Assembly (NCBI RefSeq): GCF_002869745.1
Contig: NZ_PNOS01000009.1
Coordinates: 46,357-110,356, forward strand
Source of the DNA: Oceaniglobus roseus
GTDB taxonomy: Bacteria; Pseudomonadota; Alphaproteobacteria; Rhodobacterales; Rhodobacteraceae
Length of the DNA stretch: 64,000 bases
Direction of reading: 5' to 3'
The notes under the pieces were generated by a model, which was not told where the DNA came from, did not search any database, and saw only the letters and a program-made list of their open reading frames with translations. A program made the translations under genes and the position numbers. Shown piece by piece: positions 61,150 to 64,000 of this stretch. Within the stretch, counting starts at the first letter, position 1; each line of letters starts with the position of its first letter.

Positions 61150-61637
61150 GCGCCATGCGTCACGGGCAATCGCCGCCTGCCGCAGGAATACCGCTCTGTT
61201 ATTCAGGGCGCCGAGACGGCCGACCGAAGAACGTCGTCCCCGCCAGCCACCCCCGGCGGTGGTCTGCCACGGGATGACCCTGGGCCTTCTCATGCTGCCG
61301 AAGGGGTGAGGATCGCCGCAGTTTGACCTGACGCCGACTCTCTTCTCACCGCGCGATCCCGCTGACGCTCGGTCGAGGAAACGCACCGCCTTTCCCGGCC
61401 CGCCGCAAGCGGGGCAGGCCAGACCGCGAACGGCCCGCGATCCGAGAGGCCGCCGCCCGCCGAGGCAACCGCGCGCTGTCCCCGGCCAGCGAGAGCGTCG
61501 CATGCCCTGACCACCGGCCCCGGGCGCGGATCATGCGCAGGACTCGCCTCGTGCAACAGGCAGGTCCGGGGCGGGGTCCGCCCGCGCACCGTCGCAACCC
61601 GCGCAAGCGCCGGCACGCGAAGCCCGGAGAGGGGGTT
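61150..61637. other. Intergenic region between pgi and purD
   Basis: About 490 bases between the two convergent genes contain open frames on both strands, but none has a ribosome site or recognisable domain. I see no RNA gene or repeat. It is flanked by a hairpin at each end. Confidence 0.5.
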
Positions 61638-61664
61638 CGGGGGAGAGGATCCTCCTCTCCCCCG
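61638..61664 (-). terminator. Long hairpin after purD
   Basis: CGGGGGAGAGGA-TCC-TCCTCTCCCCCG is a perfect 12-base-pair stem with a three-base loop, five bases past the purD stop in the direction of transcription. It is the strongest hairpin noticed in the window. Confidence 0.7.
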
Positions 61665-61669
61665 CTGCC

Positions 61670-62935
61670 TCAGCCGAGCGCGCGCCAGCCGATGTCGCGC
61701 CGGAACACCCCGCGGGGCCAGTCCACCGCCTCGGCCAGCGCATAGGCCCGCGCCCGCGCCTCGGCCAGCGTGGCGCCGCGCGCCGTCGCGCCCAGCACGC
61801 GGCCCCCGGCCGAGACGATCTGCCCGTCCCGCTCGGCCGTTCCGGCGTGGAACATCATCGAGAAGCTGTCGCCTTCCAGCGCCTCCAGTCCGCCGATCCG
61901 CTCGCCCTTCGCGTAGCTGCCCGGATACCCCTCGGCCGCCAGCACCACGCACATCGCGTGATCGTCGGCCCAGTTCACCCGCGCCTCGGCAAGCCGCCCC
62001 TCGGCCGCCGCCAGCATCAGGTCCAGCGCCTGCGCGCCAAGCCGCATCATCAGCGCCTGGCACTCGGGATCGCCGAAGCGCACGTTGTACTCGACCAGCC
62101 GCGGCGCGCCGTCCGCGATCATCAGCCCGACGAACAGCACCCCCTGGAACGGTGTGCCCCGCCGCGCCATCTCGGCCATGGTCGGGCGCACGATCCGCTC
62201 CAGCGCCGCCTCCGTCACCGCCTCCGTCATCACCGGGGCGGGGGAATAGGCGCCCATCCCCCCGGTGTTCGGCCCCGTGTCGCCCTCGCCGATGCGCTTG
62301 TGATCCTGCGCGGTGCCCAGCGGCAGCACCGTCTCCCCGTCGCAGAGCACGAAGAAGCTCGCCTCCTCGCCCGCCATGAACTCCTCGATCACCACCTCGG
62401 CCCCGGCCGCTCCGAAGGCGCCGCCGAACATGTCGTCGATCGCCGCCAGCGCCTCGCCTTCCGTCATCGCCACGGTCACGCCCTTGCCCGCCGCCAGCCC
62501 GTCGGCCTTCACCACGATCGGCGCGCCCGTTGCCCGCACATGGGCCTTCGCGCTGTCGGCATCGGTGAACCGCGCCCAGCCCGCCGTCGGCGCCCCGGCG
62601 GCATCGCAGACCTCCTTGGTGAAGGACTTCGACGCCTCCAGCCGCGCCGCCGCCTCGGACGGGCCGAACACCGCGATCCCCGCCTCGCGCAGCCGGTCCG
62701 CGACGCCCGCCGCCAGCGGCGCCTCGGGGCCGACGATGACGAAGCCGATGGCGTTCTCCTCGGCGAAGTCCACCACCGCGCCGCCGTCGAGGATGTCGAG
62801 GCTGGCGCAATCGGCGATCATCGCGATCCCCGCGTTGCCCGGCGCCACGATCAGCCGGTCGCATTTCGGGTTCTGCATCACCGCCCAGGCCAGCGCATGT
62901 TCGCGCCCGCCGCCGCCGAGGATCAGGATGTTCAT
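61670..62935 (-). CDS. purD: Phosphoribosylamine-glycine ligase (GAR synthetase)
   Basis: The 421-residue ATP-grasp enzyme joins glycine to phosphoribosylamine in purine synthesis. Landmarks: [63 protein letters not shown] (ATP-grasp lysine), [24 protein letters not shown] in outline, and [12 protein letters not shown] (magnesium ligands). Length is normal. It is divergent from xseA with an 83-base gap, and a GGGGC-rich stretch precedes the ATG. Confidence 0.97.
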   Translation of the reverse strand: MNILILGGGGREHALAWAVMQNPKCDRLIVAPGNAGIAMIADCASLDILDGGAVVDFAEENAIGFVIVGPEAPLAAGVADRLREAGIAVFGPSEAAARLEASKSFTKEVCDAAGAPTAGWARFTDADSAKAHVRATGAPIVVKADGLAAGKGVTVAMTEGEALAAIDDMFGGAFGAAGAEVVIEEFMAGEEASFFVLCDGETVLPLGTAQDHKRIGEGDTGPNTGGMGAYSPAPVMTEAVTEAALERIVRPTMAEMARRGTPFQGVLFVGLMIADGAPRLVEYNVRFGDPECQALMMRLGAQALDLMLAAAEGRLAEARVNWADDHAMCVVLAAEGYPGSYAKGERIGGLEALEGDSFSMMFHAGTAERDGQIVSAGGRVLGATARGATLAEARARAYALAEAVDWPRGVFRRDIGWRALG

Positions 62936-63018
62936 GTGCCGCGCCCCGCTTTAACTTGACTTCCGGGCGTTCTAGGGTTCGCGCAGAACCAGCACAAGAC
63001 GCACCGGGAACCGCCGCC

Positions 63019-64000
63019 ATGTCCGACCTGATCGACGATCCCGTTCCCGGCGGCAACGCGCCGGAGTTCACCGTGTCCGAACTCTCGGGCGCCGTGAAGC
63101 GGGTGATCGAGGGCGAATTCGGCCGCGTCCGTGTCCGCGGCGAGGTCGGGCGCGTCTTCAAGGCCCGTTCGGGCCACCTCTATTTCGACATCAAGGACGA
63201 CCGCAACGTGCTGGCCTCGGTCACCTGGAAGGGCCAGGTGCCGCTTCTGACCCAGCTGCCGGAAGAGGGCATGGAGGTCGTCGCCTCGGGCCAGCTGACC
63301 ACCTTCGGGTCGCAGTCGAAATACCAGCTGACGGTCGACGACCTGCGCCCGGCTGGCGTGGGCGCGCTGATGGCGATGCTGGAGAAGCGCAAGAAGCAGC
63401 TCGAATCCGAAGGTCTCTTCGCGCCCGAGCGCAAGCGGCCGCTGCCCTACCTGCCCGAGGTGATCGGCGTCGTCACCTCGCCCTCGGGCGCGGTGATCCG
63501 CGACATCCTCCACCGCCTGCGCGAGAGGTTTCCGCGCAAGGTGCTGGTCTGGCCGGTGGCGGTGCAGGGCAAGGACTGCGCGCCGCAGGTCGCCCGCGCG
63601 ATCCGCGGCTTCAACGCGCTGACCCCCGGCGGCGCGGTGCCGCGCCCCGATCTCATCATCGTCGCCCGCGGCGGCGGCTCGATCGAGGACCTCTGGGGCT
63701 TCAACGAGGAGATCGTCGCCCGCGCCGCCGCGGAAAGCGCGATTCCCCTGATCTCCGCCGTCGGCCACGAGACGGACACGACGCTGATCGACTACGTCTC
63801 GGACCGCCGCGCGCCGACGCCGACCGCCGCCGCCGAACTGGCCGTGCCGGTGCGCGCCGAGCTTCTGGGATGGGTGCAGGGACAGGGCGCGCGGATGACC
63901 GGCGCGACGGGGCGGATGCTGGTGCAGCGGGGCCAGCGCCTGCGCGACCTCGGACGCGCCCTGCCGCGCCCCGAGGGGCTGCTCGCCCCCGCCCGCCAGC
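63019..64000 (+). CDS. xseA: Exodeoxyribonuclease VII large subunit (partial, 3' end outside the window)
   Basis: The first 327 codons are present; the gene runs off the right edge. It has the N-terminal OB-fold ([34 protein letters not shown]) and the nuclease core: [16 protein letters not shown] segment [37 protein letters not shown] and [18 protein letters not shown]. The full protein is usually 400-550 residues. XseA pairs with XseB to degrade single-stranded DNA. The ATG at 63019 is divergent from purD. Confidence 0.95.
   Translation, partial: MSDLIDDPVPGGNAPEFTVSELSGAVKRVIEGEFGRVRVRGEVGRVFKARSGHLYFDIKDDRNVLASVTWKGQVPLLTQLPEEGMEVVASGQLTTFGSQSKYQLTVDDLRPAGVGALMAMLEKRKKQLESEGLFAPERKRPLPYLPEVIGVVTSPSGAVIRDILHRLRERFPRKVLVWPVAVQGKDCAPQVARAIRGFNALTPGGAVPRPDLIIVARGGGSIEDLWGFNEEIVARAAAESAIPLISAVGHETDTTLIDYVSDRRAPTPTAAAELAVPVRAELLGWVQGQGARMTGATGRMLVQRGQRLRDLGRALPRPEGLLAPARQ

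Noticed and set aside
61093..61503. A 136-codon minus-strand frame between pgi and purD
   Set aside because: It has no ribosome site or domain, has Arg-rich composition, and overlaps the pgi 3' end and hairpin.

Overview
The window is a very GC-rich (roughly 70 %) bacterial chromosome segment with tightly packed genes, many joined by ATGA, GTGA or TTGA start/stop overlaps. Gene content points to the Alphaproteobacteria, most likely the Rhodobacteraceae. The main clues are a NifU-like/tsaB/rimI cluster, a zwf-pgl-pgi Entner-Doudoroff cluster behind a GTTAGCGCTAAC palindrome, an L-carnitine dehydrogenase fused to a thioesterase, a non-pyrrolysine MttB-type methyltransferase, a lone Flp-type pilin, and an intergenic hairpin repeat carrying a conserved TATTT...AAG tail. 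This placement is inferred from gene content. No tRNA, rRNA, CRISPR array, transposase or prophage was recognised.

Layout. 1-4.2 kb: rimI (cut by the window edge), tsaB and a NifU-domain protein on minus; a Tat-exported intradiol-dioxygenase-like protein with a b-type membrane partner on plus; then UspA and a class IV aminotransferase. 4.4-8.3 kb: a minus-strand L-carnitine degradation operon (BKACE, SGNH hydrolase, cysteine-rich lipoprotein, lipocalin, carnitine dehydrogenase-thioesterase). 8.4-15.1 kb: a luciferase-like monooxygenase, a YghU-type GST, and a possible catabolic cluster (crotonase, SDR, cupin; divergent CaiB-type CoA-transferase and MFS carrier). 15.1-18.7 kb: an EmrAB-like efflux system with a divergent TetR regulator and two matching palindromic operators. 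18.8-25.8 kb: a lytic transglycosylase, an acyltransferase, a PfpI-type protein, pepN, two small proteins, a PuuD-like amidotransferase and a Flp pilin. 25.8-29.8 kb: kynU with an SDR, then nagA with a BadF-type kinase.

30.1-35.7 kb holds the most unusual content: two adjacent plus-strand genes encoding large multi-enzyme proteins with no visible signal peptide. The first joins a papain-like protease to an alpha/beta-hydrolase-like region that appears to lack its nucleophile. The second joins an SGNH hydrolase, a caspase-like protease, an M15-type metallopeptidase and an unrecognised C-terminal domain. I do not recognise this pair as a described system.

35.8-43.3 kb: an SDR, an MttB-family methyltransferase, an outer-membrane barrel protein, a PLP decarboxylase, a PEP-mutase-family protein with a class I aminotransferase, and a YjbR protein. 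43.5-49.4 kb: cysS, cimA, a methyltransferase, an NDUFAF6-like phytoene-synthase relative, and an MFS carrier. 49.5-54.9 kb: cobalamin genes cobB and cobA on minus, and cbiD-cobK on plus, coupled to a DNA glycosylase and an esterase. 55.2-57.0 kb: an HNH endonuclease, cupin and ureohydrolase operon. 57.2-61.1 kb: zwf, pgl and pgi. 61.7-64 kb: purD, and xseA cut by the right edge.
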